A stretch of DNA of 64,000 bases from Platycnemis pennipes (GCA_933228895.1 OW121854.1:56152609-56216608); one strand, 5' to 3'. Counted from the stretch's first letter, positions 1 to 11,675 are shown. Notes: a model not told the origin generated them from the sequence alone. Numbers and translations: made by a program.

Positions 1-76
1 TAGCTGTTCATTGTCAATTTTAAACCATACCTTTTTAAAAATGGATTGTTAATAGTAGTTAATCATCATACACTCA

Positions 77-120
77 TTACTGCCCCGATGATGGATACAT
101 AAATATCCGAAATGTCGGAA
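77..120 (+). other. Degenerate hammerhead-like core in a Penelope-type tail
   Basis: Reads CCGATGA (85-91), a 5-bp stem GGATA/TATCC (93-97 with 104-108), GAAA (109-112), then TGTC and GG. This is the layout of a minimal hammerhead ribozyme with one core base changed (U4 to C). The GG after the GTC triplet could pair with CC just before the core. Similar tails accompany Penelope-like elements elsewhere in the window. No Penelope coding sequence remains next to it. Probably an inactive relic. Confidence 0.3.
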
Positions 121-130
121 TAAACTTTTT

Positions 131-830
131 ATCCATTTGACCTAAACTCATGATTAAAAAAGTATTATTTAATACAACATGCGATCACTTGACGTGATTC
201 ACATAACGTCCCCACATACGACATGACTTACTTGATTTAAGAGGTCATTATCAGGTGAATATCTGCAAAAAAACGCTTGAGAATAAATAGCTCTAATCAG
301 AGCTAGAAAGGAAACGTGATTTATTTTCTTCCTTCCGCATTTTTTTGCCATCTCCACAAGGACTTTCATAGTTTTCCTCTTCGAAATTAGCCACATTTCT
401 ACCCCGCCTATCCTAGGGCTCTATTCTACGCACAAGTCTTTCTACCTGATGATGACTTCCCGCGTCGAGACCTAGGTCGCGTGATATGATAATAATTTGA
501 TTGAAGTTATCAAATTATTGATTTTAATTTCTATATGAATGCCACTTAAGTAATTCAAAAATATGAGACCAGCTTAAATATAAAAATAAATAAATTGCAT
601 ATTGCAAAAGTTATATTTCATAATAAATTAGGTACATGGCATTTAGTTTCAACATGCATTGTCCAGGTAGAGGAAGAACACATTGGATGGTTTACAAAAC
701 CTACAAAACGGCTATAATAAAAAGATACCTAGGAGCTCGATGTAAGTTTGTTTCGATATCTATATATTAGATATCATTATCAATACATGGTGTATGAATT
801 TATATCGACATCAATGTAGTTCTGCCCGCC
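131..830. other. AT-rich intergenic sequence, nothing recognised
   Basis: No open frame of convincing coding character, no recognised repeat and no RNA gene were seen here. Confidence 0.5.
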
Positions 831-904
831 GTAAAGGTAGACAGGTCTGTACTAAGCCTCTCTAGAAACCCAAAGGTCGCGGATTCGAATCCCGCTCAGG
901 GGAT
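831..904 (+). repeat. tRNA-like SINE fragment
   Basis: Contains a good Pol III B-box (GGATTCGAATCCC, near 879-891) with a loosely A-box-like stretch about 40 bases upstream. There is no cloverleaf, so this is a SINE head rather than a functional tRNA gene. The large inverted-repeat element at 913 is inserted directly after it. Confidence 0.35.
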
Positions 905-912
905 GAATGTAG

Positions 913-1240
913 TAGGAGTGCACCAAATGTATTCACTCATAGGTATTTGACTAGAACAGGAGTACGCACTACATGAGTACCTGAATGAGTAAATGAGTAC
1001 CTCGATGAGTAGTTGAACAACCGAATGGATACATGAGTATTTGAATGAGTACATGAATACCTTGATGAGTAGATAAGTACCCGATCAAGTACATGAATAC
1101 CTCGACGGTTGGATGAGTACCCGAGTGAATACAAGGACGACTACCTCAGCGAATACTTGAATTCCTAGTTGAATTGCCCTGAATACGAGCACCCGAATGA
1201 ATACCACGGCGAGTATCCGAGGACCCACCTCGATGAATAC
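913..1240. repeat. Left terminal inverted repeat with subterminal tandem array
   Basis: The first about 70 bases match the reverse complement of 4490-4560. From about 972 the sequence becomes a degenerate tandem array of a roughly 12-base unit resembling ATGAGTACCTGA, continuing with growing divergence to about 1240. The open frames found in this stretch on both strands are by-products of the repeat. Confidence 0.75.
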
Positions 1241-2190
1241 CGCTGTTTACGTTCGACCGCTAAGTTTTCGGCATGGTTATTTGACCACCTCGACAGAAGT
1301 GGCGAAGACGTTCCCAAGTCGAGATCAAGTCGTTTCCCAAGATCTCCTTTCTTCCGTGCCCACCGTGAGGTTTGCAAGACGTAACGCATGAGTAGATGCT
1401 TATATTCGCTGTCGTTTCTCAGGAGCCTAGAGGTAACAATGGAAAGCTGGAATGATAATAACAAATCATAATCTACGTGTTTGCCTGGGATGCACTTTTG
1501 GCAATGGAGATTCCAAATGAGGAAACACTTTTTACTTCCTATGTGCCTTGTGTTGCCTTCGATAAAAAATTATTATGTTGACTCCTAATTTTTCAATCGA
1601 TGGAGGATAATCAAGATGTAAATTGGTTGACATTGGTACACATATCAAAGAGTAATATTAAGGTCCTGAAAACGGTAGAAAATCACGAAATATATAACTA
1701 CTGTCGGCGTAGAAATTATGTGCACTCGAGTTTGAATACGAATAACTAATTAACAGCTTGGCCTACAGAAAACATAATCACACCGTTATTTTTCTTATTT
1801 GATTCTGCGTAATTAAGTAGTAGACCTAAATTTAAAAAAAGCATTTTCATATTTTTTACAACAGTCGTAACGAGAAAAGGGCCGGTTTTCGGGGGTGTTC
1901 GAACGAAGCGCCGACTTGATGACTCGTAAATCAATAATATGACGTTTAATTGCAACCAAAGTTTGAAGAATGACAGATATCAATGTTTTACATGAACACT
2001 GTAAGTTTTCAGCGTATAAATTAAATACAAAAAAAGTTGTTATCAATTTTATAAAAAGTTAGCATTTCAAAACTGGATGTCATAGAATTTTGTTCTTGGT
2101 CGCATTATAATACACATGTCCTGAACGTATCCAATATGTAATTGTCTAATATATCAGTACATGCATTTAATGTAAATCGATAGGTATTTA
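1241..2190. other. Interior of the inverted-repeat element, nothing recognised
   Basis: AT-rich sequence with no recognisable transposase domain and only short open frames. Confidence 0.45.
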
Positions 2191-2194
2191 TACT

Positions 2195-2842
2195 GGCGAG
2201 AGCAAGCTCCCTCGGCGTGGTTTAAGCAACTGGCGTGATTTAAGCCCTGCAGTGTTGCCATAAAACACAAAAAACACTGATCGTTTCACTATGGTACACT
2301 ATGAACGCCACGAGCCTTCAGGTAGAGGAAAGCACTGTCTAGAATCTCAAATTTTGGCCTCTTCAAAGTTTTTCGATTTTTCAGCCCTTTCACATTATAA
2401 ATTTTCATTGAATGACTATCAAGATGTTTTCTGTTCTTTCGCCTGTCTTTAGTTGCCATTATGCCAACCCCTAGTTCTTTTGCAACGTTTTGTACGGACT
2501 CGCCTTTGCCTAACCCTTCGAGTATATTTTAGTTTCTCCGCTAGAGACATCGTGACGCGCTTGCATTTTTTAGTTGACGCAATGCTACTGAACACAATAA
2601 TAAAATCACATACAGTGGACTAACACACGCAGGTTTAGCTGTATTTAAGCAAAACTCACAACCGCAAACTTTATCAACTGCCACCGGTCTACTGATTTAC
2701 ATCGTTAATGATGAGTCATCGTCAGGAGTAAACTTGAACGGAGTGATGCACTGTATACATGAACAAACATCGGTAAACGACGGCACGGTTGGACTAAGCG
2801 AGGAGTCGGACCATCCGAGGTCGGATTAAAGGGGTCGTGCTG
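2195..2842 (-). mobile_element. pogo/Tigger-like DNA transposon remnant (nested)
   Basis: On the minus strand this carries the start of a pogo-type transposase (see 2362-2550). The right edge reads CAGCACGACCCC on the minus strand and is followed by TA (2843-2844), the usual target duplication of Tc1/mariner-pogo elements. The left edge near 2195 is uncertain because no matching inverted repeat was found there. Most of the transposase, including the DDE domain, is absent. Confidence 0.45.
2362..2550 (-). pseudogene. Broken N-terminal HTH of a pogo/Tigger transposase
   Basis: From the ATG at 2550 the reading is MSLAEKLK; after a one-base frameshift it continues GKGESVQNVAKELGVG and then KDRRKNRKHL. 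This is the centromere-protein-B/pogo helix-turn-helix pattern, a 'kGesv..iAkelGvg..Ti.d..knr' signature. The frameshift and the lack of any DDE catalytic core make it a dead fragment. Confidence 0.65.
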
Positions 2843-2844
2843 TA

Positions 2845-3940
2845 TTTCAATAGAAACAATTTTTTTCTAATATTTACCAGCTCTCACATAGTGTAGTTTC
2901 AAGAGCGTTTTATTTGCATGAATAATTTACTTTATTTCTAAAATTAAATTTAAATCATTCACATATTGGTGAAATATTCCTGAATTATATCATGACTTAA
3001 TACCATTAAAATAATATTTATGCCTACTTATTCCAATGATGATGTAATCAAAAGTATTTAGTATATTTACGAATTTGAAACAAAAAATAGAACTCAAGTA
3101 CATATTTCGCGAGTTTAAGAACCTTGAAACGCATTTTAGGAAGAAGACAGCAGATACTACATTTGCATATTTTATTGTGACTGACATCAAACGTTCTAAC
3201 TTGGTAAAGAAAAATTGGTTTGAAAAGTTCTATGAGCAGAACATACCCTTCTACGAGCAACCATCCCGAAGAATGCTATAAAAACTATATAAAGGCACAA
3301 AATATTGTTTTAGGTTAGGTGATCTAGAGTGTGAATACTTCTTTCCCTACAGACTTATGGATAAGTCAAAAAATCCTAATGAACTGATCACTAATTAGTG
3401 AAAATTTCGTGATGAATAATTTTTTGGAATGCAACCACCGAGATAATATACTTACACAACTTTTAAAATGTAGGAATTGTTATGCTTTGGGGAGATGGAT
3501 TATTATTGCGAAAAAAAAGTAACATGATTTATGGCTGTCAATGGCGTAAAATTCCATAACTATGGAGATAATTAAAAAGCGATTGAAAGTCAGTTAAAGA
3601 GATCCTAAAAATGTCGTTAATTGAAATCTGTCTTCTCTTCCATGATATTATTGGTTTATTATTCCGTACGGTTCTTAGACTTGAAACAACCAGCCTTATT
3701 CGTAAAAAATATGACTCATATCCAAATCGCCCAAAGGGAGAGGAACAAGGGACAATTGAAGTTATGTCAATATGAACTGAAATTCATTGAATCAGCACAC
3801 TATAGATGTTGTCAAATCTTTGTAAAATTATGAAAGAAATGTGTGATTAAGAATAGTGACGGGGTTAGGTATAATACCATGGTTTTCGGGCTCACAAACC
3901 ACCAGTTCACGATCTCTTTGGCTTGATATACCCTACTTAT
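2845..3940. other. AT-rich sequence inside the inverted-repeat element
   Basis: Holds a 68-codon open frame on the + strand (3075-3281) that I do not recognise and that lacks supporting homology. Nothing else seen. Confidence 0.4.
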
Positions 3941-3944
3941 TTGA

Positions 3945-4025
3945 CGAAGCAGCAGTACATCTACGTGATACCCTGCAGGACAACGCGAGGGTGTGTGGCA
4001 GGGGGCAAAGATAATCAAACATGCA
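3945..4025 (+). repeat. Dispersed hairpin repeat, copy 1
   Basis: Shares the pattern ACCCTGCA...GGTGTGTGGCAGGG and a downstream AAACATGCACTG with copies at about 8500, 28182 and 30003. The core is an imperfect palindrome able to form a hairpin. Family unknown to me. Confidence 0.6.
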
Positions 4026-4429
4026 CTGTTGACATGCAAGCAAGCTACTGCATAGAGAATGCTAGAGAATAGGGTCACATGGAGCTAGATGATTAGTATC
4101 TACATAGTGATAAAGGGATTGGTTGATAATACATGCCTCATGCACTACAGAATACTCGAAAAAATTTCCCCTACCTATCCTTTTGCTATGGTGCCTATTG
4201 TGTTCTCTTATGGTAAGGGGTAAAAATGAAATTTTGAATCTATCAGTACAACAATTTTACTCTCTAATCTTATTTATCTTGTCAAATCTAACATGATACA
4301 CCGGTGTTTTTATTATATACGTTGAATCTTCAGAAAATTAAAGAAGATTGGCATTTTCCACAGAATAAACTTTAAACCGACCGGTTTTGATGTATTACAT
4401 CATAATCAGGTTTAAATTGCAGTCTACAT

Positions 4430-4560
4430 TCGGGTACTCATTTACTCATCGAGGTATTCATGTACTCATTCAGGTACTCATGTACTCGTCGGGTACTCAT
4501 GTAGTGCGTACTCCTGTTCTAGTCAAACACCTATGAGTGAATACATTTGGCGCACTCCTA
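4430..4560. repeat. Right terminal inverted repeat with tandem array
   Basis: Reverse complement of 913-1040: terminal 70 bases plus about five copies of the 12-base ATGAGTACCTGA-like unit. A degenerate Penelope-type motif (core CTGATTA, AAAA in place of GAAA, minus strand, 4385-4412) lies just inside it. Confidence 0.75.
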
Positions 4561-4568
4561 GAATGTAG

Positions 4569-5370
4569 AGTACATCGTGGGGTTGATATATCAGGTTAGA
4601 TGGTGCTAAATAGCGTTAGCCGTCTGAGCATCTAAAAACCCAAGTTTAATACTCCTATAACACATTGTAGATTGAATTTTAAAAGGAAAAAACGTAAGTG
4701 AATACTTTTAAGGGAGACGGTCTCCAATGCTATCCAATGGAAGAGATTGTGGTTGAAGTGCACGAAAATGAAGGAAATGCAGTGAACCTCGAAATGGGGT
4801 GATAGGATTGGGCCATGGGGATAACATGTGAACGTCGGTGAAAGTACTCAGGAGCAAATGCGGCTTAGGAGTAAAAGCGGCCGGTGAAGAGAAATTTGGA
4901 ACAGAGCTACCTTGGGCCGAAAATGGAAGTGCGTACTCCTGTTGCTTGGATGGATCTTGGCTGACCTTGACCCCAGACTTGACCTTCACCATTGAGTTAC
5001 TCACCTAGAAGCAATGTCGGCGAGCTTTAAGCTCGCTCAAATTCTTTCTCACCCCACGACCTTTCAAAAAGAAAGCATTTAACCAATCTCTGTCCAGAAT
5101 CAAATATTTCCGCTGGTTGAATAATTATTGGCTCTGAAACCATAAAGTAGAAAACTGCTAAAATGCTAGAGTTGAAATGAAGACTAAATTTACAATGCGG
5201 CTTGTCTTGTGCCACTGCCTGAGGCCTAAGGACCACTCATTTATTTCTGACAGATCGCCCCAAACGTTTGAACGCACAAAATATTTCCTCGGGTGGAGTA
5301 ATTTTCAGTTTAAAGTTTTACTATCTGCGGTGGTTACATTTCACTAAATAGCGTACGATGTATCCTGGAA
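4569..5370. other. Intergenic sequence, nothing recognised
   Basis: Contains a 98-codon minus-strand open frame (4708-5004) without recognisable domains. No repeats or RNA genes identified. Confidence 0.4.
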
Positions 5371-5379
5371 ACATATGCT

Positions 5380-5810
5380 GTCATGCTCCTGGGGGGACTT
5401 TTTTCTCATGACTTTTAGGTGGCTTGATCAGATTTTTTCCATCGTAGATTGTAGTTATCAATTGTTTTCTACCGGTGAAGGGAGGTCTAACAAATGGACA
5501 TTTAATTCTTCCCAGGACGACTACTTTTCTTATGATCTCCCTCTTCAGCCCCTCATACCTTCTACTTCCCATCATTCTATAGAAGCTACCCGTTATACTT
5601 CTCCCTCTACCCCGCCTACCCATTATTAATCCCTCAATCACTTCTTTCAAAACACCATCGCCCTTTATTACATTCTCCAGCCACACCTTTTCCCTTCTCC
5701 TAATTTCCTTACCCAAATTTATTTCCTTTACTATCTTCTCTAGCACTTCTTCGTTCGTCTTCCTTTCTACCTACCTCACTCTCTTCATCGTTCTCTGAGC
5801 TCATATCTTA
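5380..5810 (-). pseudogene. LINE 3' end, family B (non-LTR retrotransposon remnant)
   Basis: The minus-strand open frame reads EEVLEKIVKEI, then RRREKVWLENVIKGDG, VLKEVIEGLIMGRRGRGR and YEGLKREI. This is the characteristic C-terminal tail that follows reverse transcriptase in many insect LINEs ('R.WiGHilRgdgLl..vieGri.G.rgrGRpr'). The catalytic RT domain is missing, so the copy is strongly 5'-truncated. Related pieces occur at 17960-18165, 32230-32400 and 49440-49560. Confidence 0.75.
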
Positions 5811-6054
5811 AAACTCAGATTCTATTTCCCTCATATTTCTTTAAGGTCCATATTTCCGTTCAATACTTGGGTAATATTCCCAGGAGAACACAACTTCAAT
5901 GCCACAAATGAAATGTGCTGAGATATGTAATTGCATGGCTATACTCACCTCTTTATACAGCTGATTTAAAAGTTAATTATTAAAAATATTTTTTGAAGAG
6001 GGTATAATTGTTTATATTAAGAGCGTACTTTCACAAGAAGGCGGATAGATATCG

Positions 6055-6077
6055 TTTCGACTCTTTCACATCATCAG
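6055..6077 (-). other. Hammerhead-like core, weak stem
   Basis: Minus strand shows CTGATGA (6077-6071) and GAAAC (from 6058) separated by 12 bases, the spacing seen in the other Penelope-type tails, but the intervening stem is poor. Probably a decayed tail. Confidence 0.25.
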
Positions 6078-7470
6078 AGTGCGACATGAGAGCAAGATAC
6101 CATTAACTATATGATTATATATGCATGACTTGTAGTAATTTCAAGCAATGTGGTGAGTTGAGTCCTTAAATCAATTCAGGAGGGCAGGGTTGTTTTCTCT
6201 GCGGTGTATTGTCTGTAGTTCTGCCTCAATTTTCCATGGTTATTATTATTATTTACAGGGTTAATTAAGTTTTGGTCGCTAAAATAATTTTCATCGCCTT
6301 CTATTACACTTGTTGTCGCGGAAAAATGGCTCTGAAAATAAATAAAAATATATGAGATTCCTAAGAAAACTCGAGTAGACAAAACACGGGTCAGTGGCAG
6401 AAGTTATTTTCTCTGACTTTATGGTCGGTAGAATAATTATATTATTTGTAAACTACTTTCCACTGAAAATTGATGATAATACGACAGGGTATTGTTTAAT
6501 AACAAAGTCAATTTTTATCAAATTAACCTGGCGTTGCAAAGCTTTTTTTTAAATTAGTTTGGGCTGAGAGGTCTTTTTTTGCTTGAGAAACTTGAGACTT
6601 AGCTCCTTCAGCCGCAAAAAAAGAAATCTCGCAGTGGAGAAAAGATTCCATTTCCTCGACTTCCTCTTGAGCAATGAAATCCTCTTTGAGTCTCAGACTA
6701 GATTGCGTCTGGAGAAATTGTCTCCGAGAGCCTCATTTGGATGCAAAGGATTGCTGAAGAAGATAGAGAAAGCGTAAATAGCCTGGAAAAAATGTGATGC
6801 ATTGCGATCGATGTAGCTTTGTTTTTAAAGGGAAATGTTTGTTAATTTTAATGAAAGTATGATTGAGAAAACGGCAGAATGAATGAAAGAAAGTTTTCGT
6901 GCCTTTTCTGTATGACTGCAAAGATAGCTGAACGAAAGAAAAGATATACAGGGGTATGCAAATTTGGAAAATAGCTCGCAGGCAGTCCGGACAGTAACAG
7001 AAGGCATGCATTTCGGGCAAAGAAAACAAAAATTATCATCCATAAAAATTAATCCTTCTTTTTGGTTGTAAATGAAATTTGGGCTTGCTAGGATGAATTG
7101 GAATGACGTAAGTATAAATGCATTGGAGGAGGAACATACTAGCGGACGGTAAACAATATAAGTAGGAGAGATTTAAGAATTATCGTACCTTTATTTGTTG
7201 GGCGAATCGTGAAACACGTTCTTTTTAATAATTAAAAAAGAGTGTGGGAAACCTTCTAACTCCAGGTAGGTAAAATCCTCACAAGGCTGAAATCAAATCC
7301 GCGATCTCAGAAGCATAATATTTGTTTTAATCTGATCTGTTTTGCAAGGGAACTAATACATAGAGAACACCTCCGTATTACCCCCGATCAATAAAAAAAA
7401 AGATTTCTGAGATAAACTGTTACATGGAGGGATTTAAAATGTCTTTCTTCCCATGAACAATCAAATATCG
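6078..7470. other. Intergenic sequence, nothing recognised
   Basis: Only short open frames without family features; includes a short (TTA)n run near 6240. Confidence 0.45.
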
Positions 7471-7479
7471 TCATCATAA

Positions 7480-8240
7480 ATCAACAATTCTAAGATTGGT
7501 TTGATAGAGCTCTCCAAACATTCTATTATCGAATCAACATTAGCCCTAAAACCTTAATGTAAGTTGAATGCAGCCCTCCAATCTAACTTCCCCCTGCTAA
7601 TTTATTTTAGCCCTTGTAGTAGTTTTTCCTTATCCCGTTGCACCTGACCTATGTAGTTGTCCCTCGGTCTTTCTCAGTGTGTTTTTCTTCTATTATGCTC
7701 AAAACTAATTCGTTATGCCTAAAAGTGTTGCATGTTTATGTGGAGCTTATTTTCCTAATAGTACTTCATATATTTTTCTCCTTTTCTATTCTTCTGAACA
7801 CTTCTTTATTTCCGATCTTAATCGTCCATTTCATCTTCAGCATAGGCTTCCAGCATCAAGTTGCAAACGCCTCCATTCTATTCTGCTCCAGTTTTCCGAT
7901 GGTCCACGTCTCTGACCTATATAGTGTAACACACTACACGAATGTCTCCATGTACTGCTTTCTAATTGATAGTTTAATTATTTCTATTTTCTTAGTACAC
8001 AGACTTTTTTTCGTCTTGAAAGCTTTCTTACCTTGGGCTATTCTTTGCTTGATGCACACTGAACTTCTCCCATCCCACCTTATTTTACTCTAGCACCTCC
8101 TCTTTAGCGTAATAACTGCCTTCGGCTTCTCTCTTCTGCGTATTAGGATTTTTTCTTTCTTCCCATTAATCATCGTATTGTATTCTTATTGGTTAATCTC
8201 TACATATTTTCATACAGCATTTCTTTCTCATCCTTAACAA
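7480..8240 (-). pseudogene. LINE 3' end, family C (heavily mutated)
   Basis: Read on the minus strand, with several stops and frame changes, the region gives KAFKTKKSLCTKK, then LYRSETWTIGKLEQNRMEAF, KWTIKIGNKEVFRRIEKEKN. The 'LYgsETWti.k...nr.eaFe' block is the hallmark of LINE C-terminal domains downstream of reverse transcriptase. The edge at 7480-7500 carries a relative of the family A tail (TCAACAATTCTAAGATTGG). The plus-strand open frame over this span is a shadow. Confidence 0.7.
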
Positions 8241-8499
8241 TCTATGTATCTCATCTGAGGTCTTCCTTTTCCTTTATCCCCATTCGCTTTTCCCTCGTGA
8301 ATTGCCTTTATGAGGCTATCATTTAAAAATCCCATATTAGTCAATATAATAACCGCGGGGTATTGCTCTTATGTTGGTAAAGAATATTATTATATAAACA
8401 TGATAAAGAGTATTGCATCAAATATGTATTCCTTATAACTGGTGTTATCCCCACCGCTGCACACCTATTGGGAACTGGGACCTAATCTGTATTTATGTA

Positions 8500-8560
8500 T
8501 CTTGATAGCCACCTCGAAAATGTATGGCAGGGGTGAATCATCACCCTACGTGCTCAGCTC
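8500..8560 (+). repeat. Dispersed hairpin repeat, copy 2 (diverged)
   Basis: Matches the family through AGCCACCTCGAAAATG and TATGGCAGGGGTGAAT. The closing arm of the hairpin is damaged. Confidence 0.5.
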
Positions 8561-8620
8561 ATATTAGCTATTAGGTACAATACTAATTAATTATGGAAAA
8601 GTATTAGTTGGGTAAAATAA

Positions 8621-9214
8621 ATGCCCGTTTCTTCATTAAGTTCCATTCGGGTCACATGGGGAGGAATTTTTGAACTAGAGCGAAAGAACGCCATCGTGTT
8701 TTTTACTGGCCAAACTGACAAATCTCTTTTGCGAGACACTTGCTATACTGATCGTTCCAGTGATTTCAAGAACGTTTACTTACACGCTGCGGAAAAAAGT
8801 TCCCGGGATGGATGTGGGATAACTATTAGAAAATTCAATATACGACACGAAATTTTAAATTGGCAGGTGACAACTTTTTGCCCGTCAACTCCCCCTTCTG
8901 GATTTACCACTCCGTTAAATCCTCCCCCTCATTCCGACCAACACCTTGTCATCCCCATGCAGACCTTTCTTTACCAGAACTGTCTTAAATCGCCCTATGC
9001 TTCTGCTCCTCCCTTTCAACCCCTCCCTTCCCCCTTTTTGCTCCGTATCCCTGACTCCACTCACTTAAGGCTCAGAAGTCATATCCTAGTGTACCTGACG
9101 ATGCCAAAAGTTGTGAAACCGCTGGTACTACACTCAATAAATTGTGTAACCTTAAATGGTAATTGGTGCTTATTTTATTCGGCATGCAGTGGGTCCACCA
9201 AGTGGTGCCGCTGA
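8621..9214 (+). other. 197-codon open frame overlapping a Penelope-type tail
   Basis: This is one of the longest uninterrupted frames in the window but I recognise no family in it. Its second half is proline/serine-rich (many CCC/TCC codons) and leads into the hammerhead-like motif at 9095, so at least the 3' half looks like retroelement tail and not a host exon. No clear splice sites bound it. Probably not a gene. Confidence 0.25.
9085..9135 (+). ncRNA. Hammerhead ribozyme-like motif (Penelope-type tail)
   Basis: CTGACGA at 9095-9101, a short CAA/TTG stem, and GAAA at 9115-9118 give both invariant core boxes. The flanks can form helix I: GTGTAC just before the core pairs with GTAC(T)AC at 9125-9131. 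The base before helix I's 3' strand is G where active hammerheads need A, C or U, so this copy may be inactive. Known family context: Penelope-like elements carry minimal hammerheads in their terminal repeats. Confidence 0.45.
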
Positions 9215-9230
9215 ATATTGAATAAACCAA

Positions 9231-11440
9231 ACCTAAAGAATTGACCAATAAAGGTCAATTTCAATATATTTGTACTGTATCCCTCAGGCATGAGCTGAAT
9301 GTTGACTAACCTTTATCCCACATACAAGATGCCTGTCAGGTTACTCAGTAGATGTAATTGAGTATGAAGTAGGAGATTTACTCGCCAATACTGAGGACTT
9401 CGAGAAAAACAGAAAGAGGAATGGATGACAAATGAAGAATGTGGCTTTATATAATTTTAATAGGGCTTTCAATTTAAACAGTTTCCAATTGGGAGGTTGG
9501 TGATTGTTTAATCAGGAAATAAATGCTCTGAAGTAGTTTGAACTCTCCTTATTATTTCTCTCAGCCGGTGTAAAATATTCATGTTAATAGTTATTTGGGT
9601 GAGAGGAATTGAAAGATCGAAGTTTAACTGATAGAGCGGCAGGAGCGGTGATATAATCCTCAGATGTTGGGTGCAATGAGTCTTAGGAACTAGAACGTGC
9701 ATAGAGAAACGCATGCACCCAACAGATGCTGAAGAGATCTGCAAAGGTTTGAGTGTGGATTTTTAAGAAATTGGCGTGAGTTTCCTAGGTGCATGAAACA
9801 GCTTTGCTTGAGGGAATGTGTGATTCGTAGATCCATGGTATTTAATTGGAATGGGTTAAATTGAATAAAATCAGGTAGAGTGATTCCCTGGGTACAGTAT
9901 TTGCCTGAAAAATTACACATAGCTATACCTTCCAGAGATGTGCTAGACCGGGAATGGTTGGTTAATTTGTAATTATTTAATTTAATGCACAATAAAATGT
10001 TTTACAAACATTTTATTGTGAACCTTGGGCAATATATCTGGTATGTACGAGTCTAAATTTGGATTCGTGGTAGCAATACTTTCTGATAAACTTCCATGGT
10101 GATCTTTTTAAGTTTCATTACCGACTTTTTAAAAATAGTCACTCAATCGACACAATGTCAGTACTTTTACAACTTAGTTTCAATAGTGTGAATATTATTA
10201 CAGGGAGTACTAAGTAATGAGCTATGAAGAATGTGATCGATTTGTCGTGAATTTCATCATTACAAGTAAAAATTCTTTTACCTGTATCTTTAGGCTTTCT
10301 GATAGACTTCCGGTATTGGCCAGCTATTGTTACAGGTACAAAGATTTCCTTCAAATGGTTTGGTTTTATTTTTGTCAATTATTGATTGTTCACGAAGACA
10401 GGAAACAATTACAGATGATAAAAATTTATTTATAAGTATTTTTTCAAGGTGAGATAGAATCAATGGTGATTGCATTTAATATATGCTGCTAAACGGAAAG
10501 AGATTAATTTATTTCGCAGAGAAAATAAATTCCTTTCAAGGTTTCTGAAAAAATAGTAGGTTTTACAGTTTGTCAAAATGTTTTGCAGGAATTTAGTTGG
10601 GAGTCATTGTCTGCTTGTGAGTTGAAATAAAGATTTTAATCTCCTCCAGAATATAAGGTGGATTCATTTCATTAAGACCATTAAGGATATACATAAAATT
10701 CCAGCGTAGGTTATATCAAGGATATTAATTTATACACACACATACTGGTACGTGATGGAACAGATTCTTGCATTAGAAAGACATATATTGGTGCAGAGGT
10801 TGTTTGAATACCATTCTTACCAAGAATATAAAAACACGATAGAAGAATAAACTTAATTTGTCTAGAAGATAATCAGGATAGGTCATAAGAGCTCGCAAGA
10901 CCGTTTTATGTACATTGCATGAGAGGACAAGTAAATATCTTGCAGCTTTGCCACGTAAACGGAAATGTTTGTATACGTTTTGGTCATTTTATGGCCGAAT
11001 TAATGGTTAATCTAGGTGATAGGCTGCCTTGCTTGCAAAGTTGTCATGCTCCGTTGTATAATCAGTTTTCAACAGTCCAATGGGTAGTGTAGTAACCAAC
11101 AATAGGAAATATGAATGTTTACTCGTGGATAATGAATCTCTGAGGTGGATTCACCCCTTGCCTAACAACCTTGTGGTATATTGTAGGGTACAATGTAGAT
11201 ATAGCTGTAGCAATATACTTTCGGTGAAAAGTTACAACCATAGCCATGAACCAGGCTCCATTTATAACTAAGGAATAGTAAATCTTGAGAAATTTATATA
11301 ATTTCCCACGGAATAGGGTTAACATGAATCTACATATTCCACATGAGACGCTTACCGAAAAAGAATCTCAACACTTTTGCATCCGTGACCCGGAAACACG
11401 ACCTTGAATGGGTTATATCCTCCAGGGTGCCCTCCTTGAA
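9231..11440. other. Intergenic sequence upstream of arrestin
   Basis: No gene found. Contains the perfect palindrome at 9988-10020. Enhancers of the arrestin gene could lie here, but none can be identified by eye. Confidence 0.45.
9988..10020. repeat. Perfect 15-bp palindrome with 3-base loop
   Basis: Two 15-base arms, CACAATAAAATGTTT and its exact complement, are separated by TAC. As RNA it would be a strong hairpin whose arm carries AATAAA. No element boundaries were found. Confidence 0.8.
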
Positions 11441-11461
11441 TCCGTTGGGATGCTGTTAACT

Positions 11462-11640
11462 TATGGGGGGAGGGAGGCAGGTAATGAATGGGAACGTTAA
11501 CGTCTTTATTCGAGGACGGACATCTCGCTCGAGGCGGAGGGTGGGAAAGAAAAGATGGCAGAAAGGAGGAGGTTGGAGGGTGGGGAAGGAGAGGAGGAAG
11601 GGAGGGAGGAGGGAAGAGGAACGTCTCGGAGGGAGTGACG
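11462..11640 (+). promoter_or_regulatory. G/purine-rich promoter block of arrestin
   Basis: A GC-rich stretch with runs of GGG/GGA, including a 40-base uninterrupted purine tract at 11582-11621, ends about 35 bases before the TATA box. Such tracts can form G-quadruplex or triplex structures and often bind GAGA-type or zinc-finger factors. The functional role is inferred from position. Confidence 0.45.
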
Positions 11641-11675
11641 AAGGGAAGCCTCTCAATTCTTTCTTGGAGGAGTCA

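Larger units (their letters stand above)
905..4568. mobile_element. 3.65-kb inverted-repeat DNA element with 8-bp target-site duplication
   Basis: The element spans 913-4560. Its ends start TAGGAGTGC and finish GCACTCCTA, with about 70 bp of well-matched terminal inverted repeat followed by short tandem repeats on both sides. It is flanked by a perfect 8-bp direct repeat, GAATGTAG (905-912 and 4561-4568). An 8-bp duplication with T/C-A-rich ends fits the hAT superfamily; P-type and Merlin-type elements also make 8-9 bp duplications. No hAT transposase can be read inside; internal open frames are all below 90 codons and unrecognised. It is probably a non-autonomous or gutted copy that later received other insertions. 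Confidence 0.7.

Noticed and set aside
937..1464. Several open frames at the left inverted repeat
   Set aside because: Products of the 12-base tandem array on either strand.
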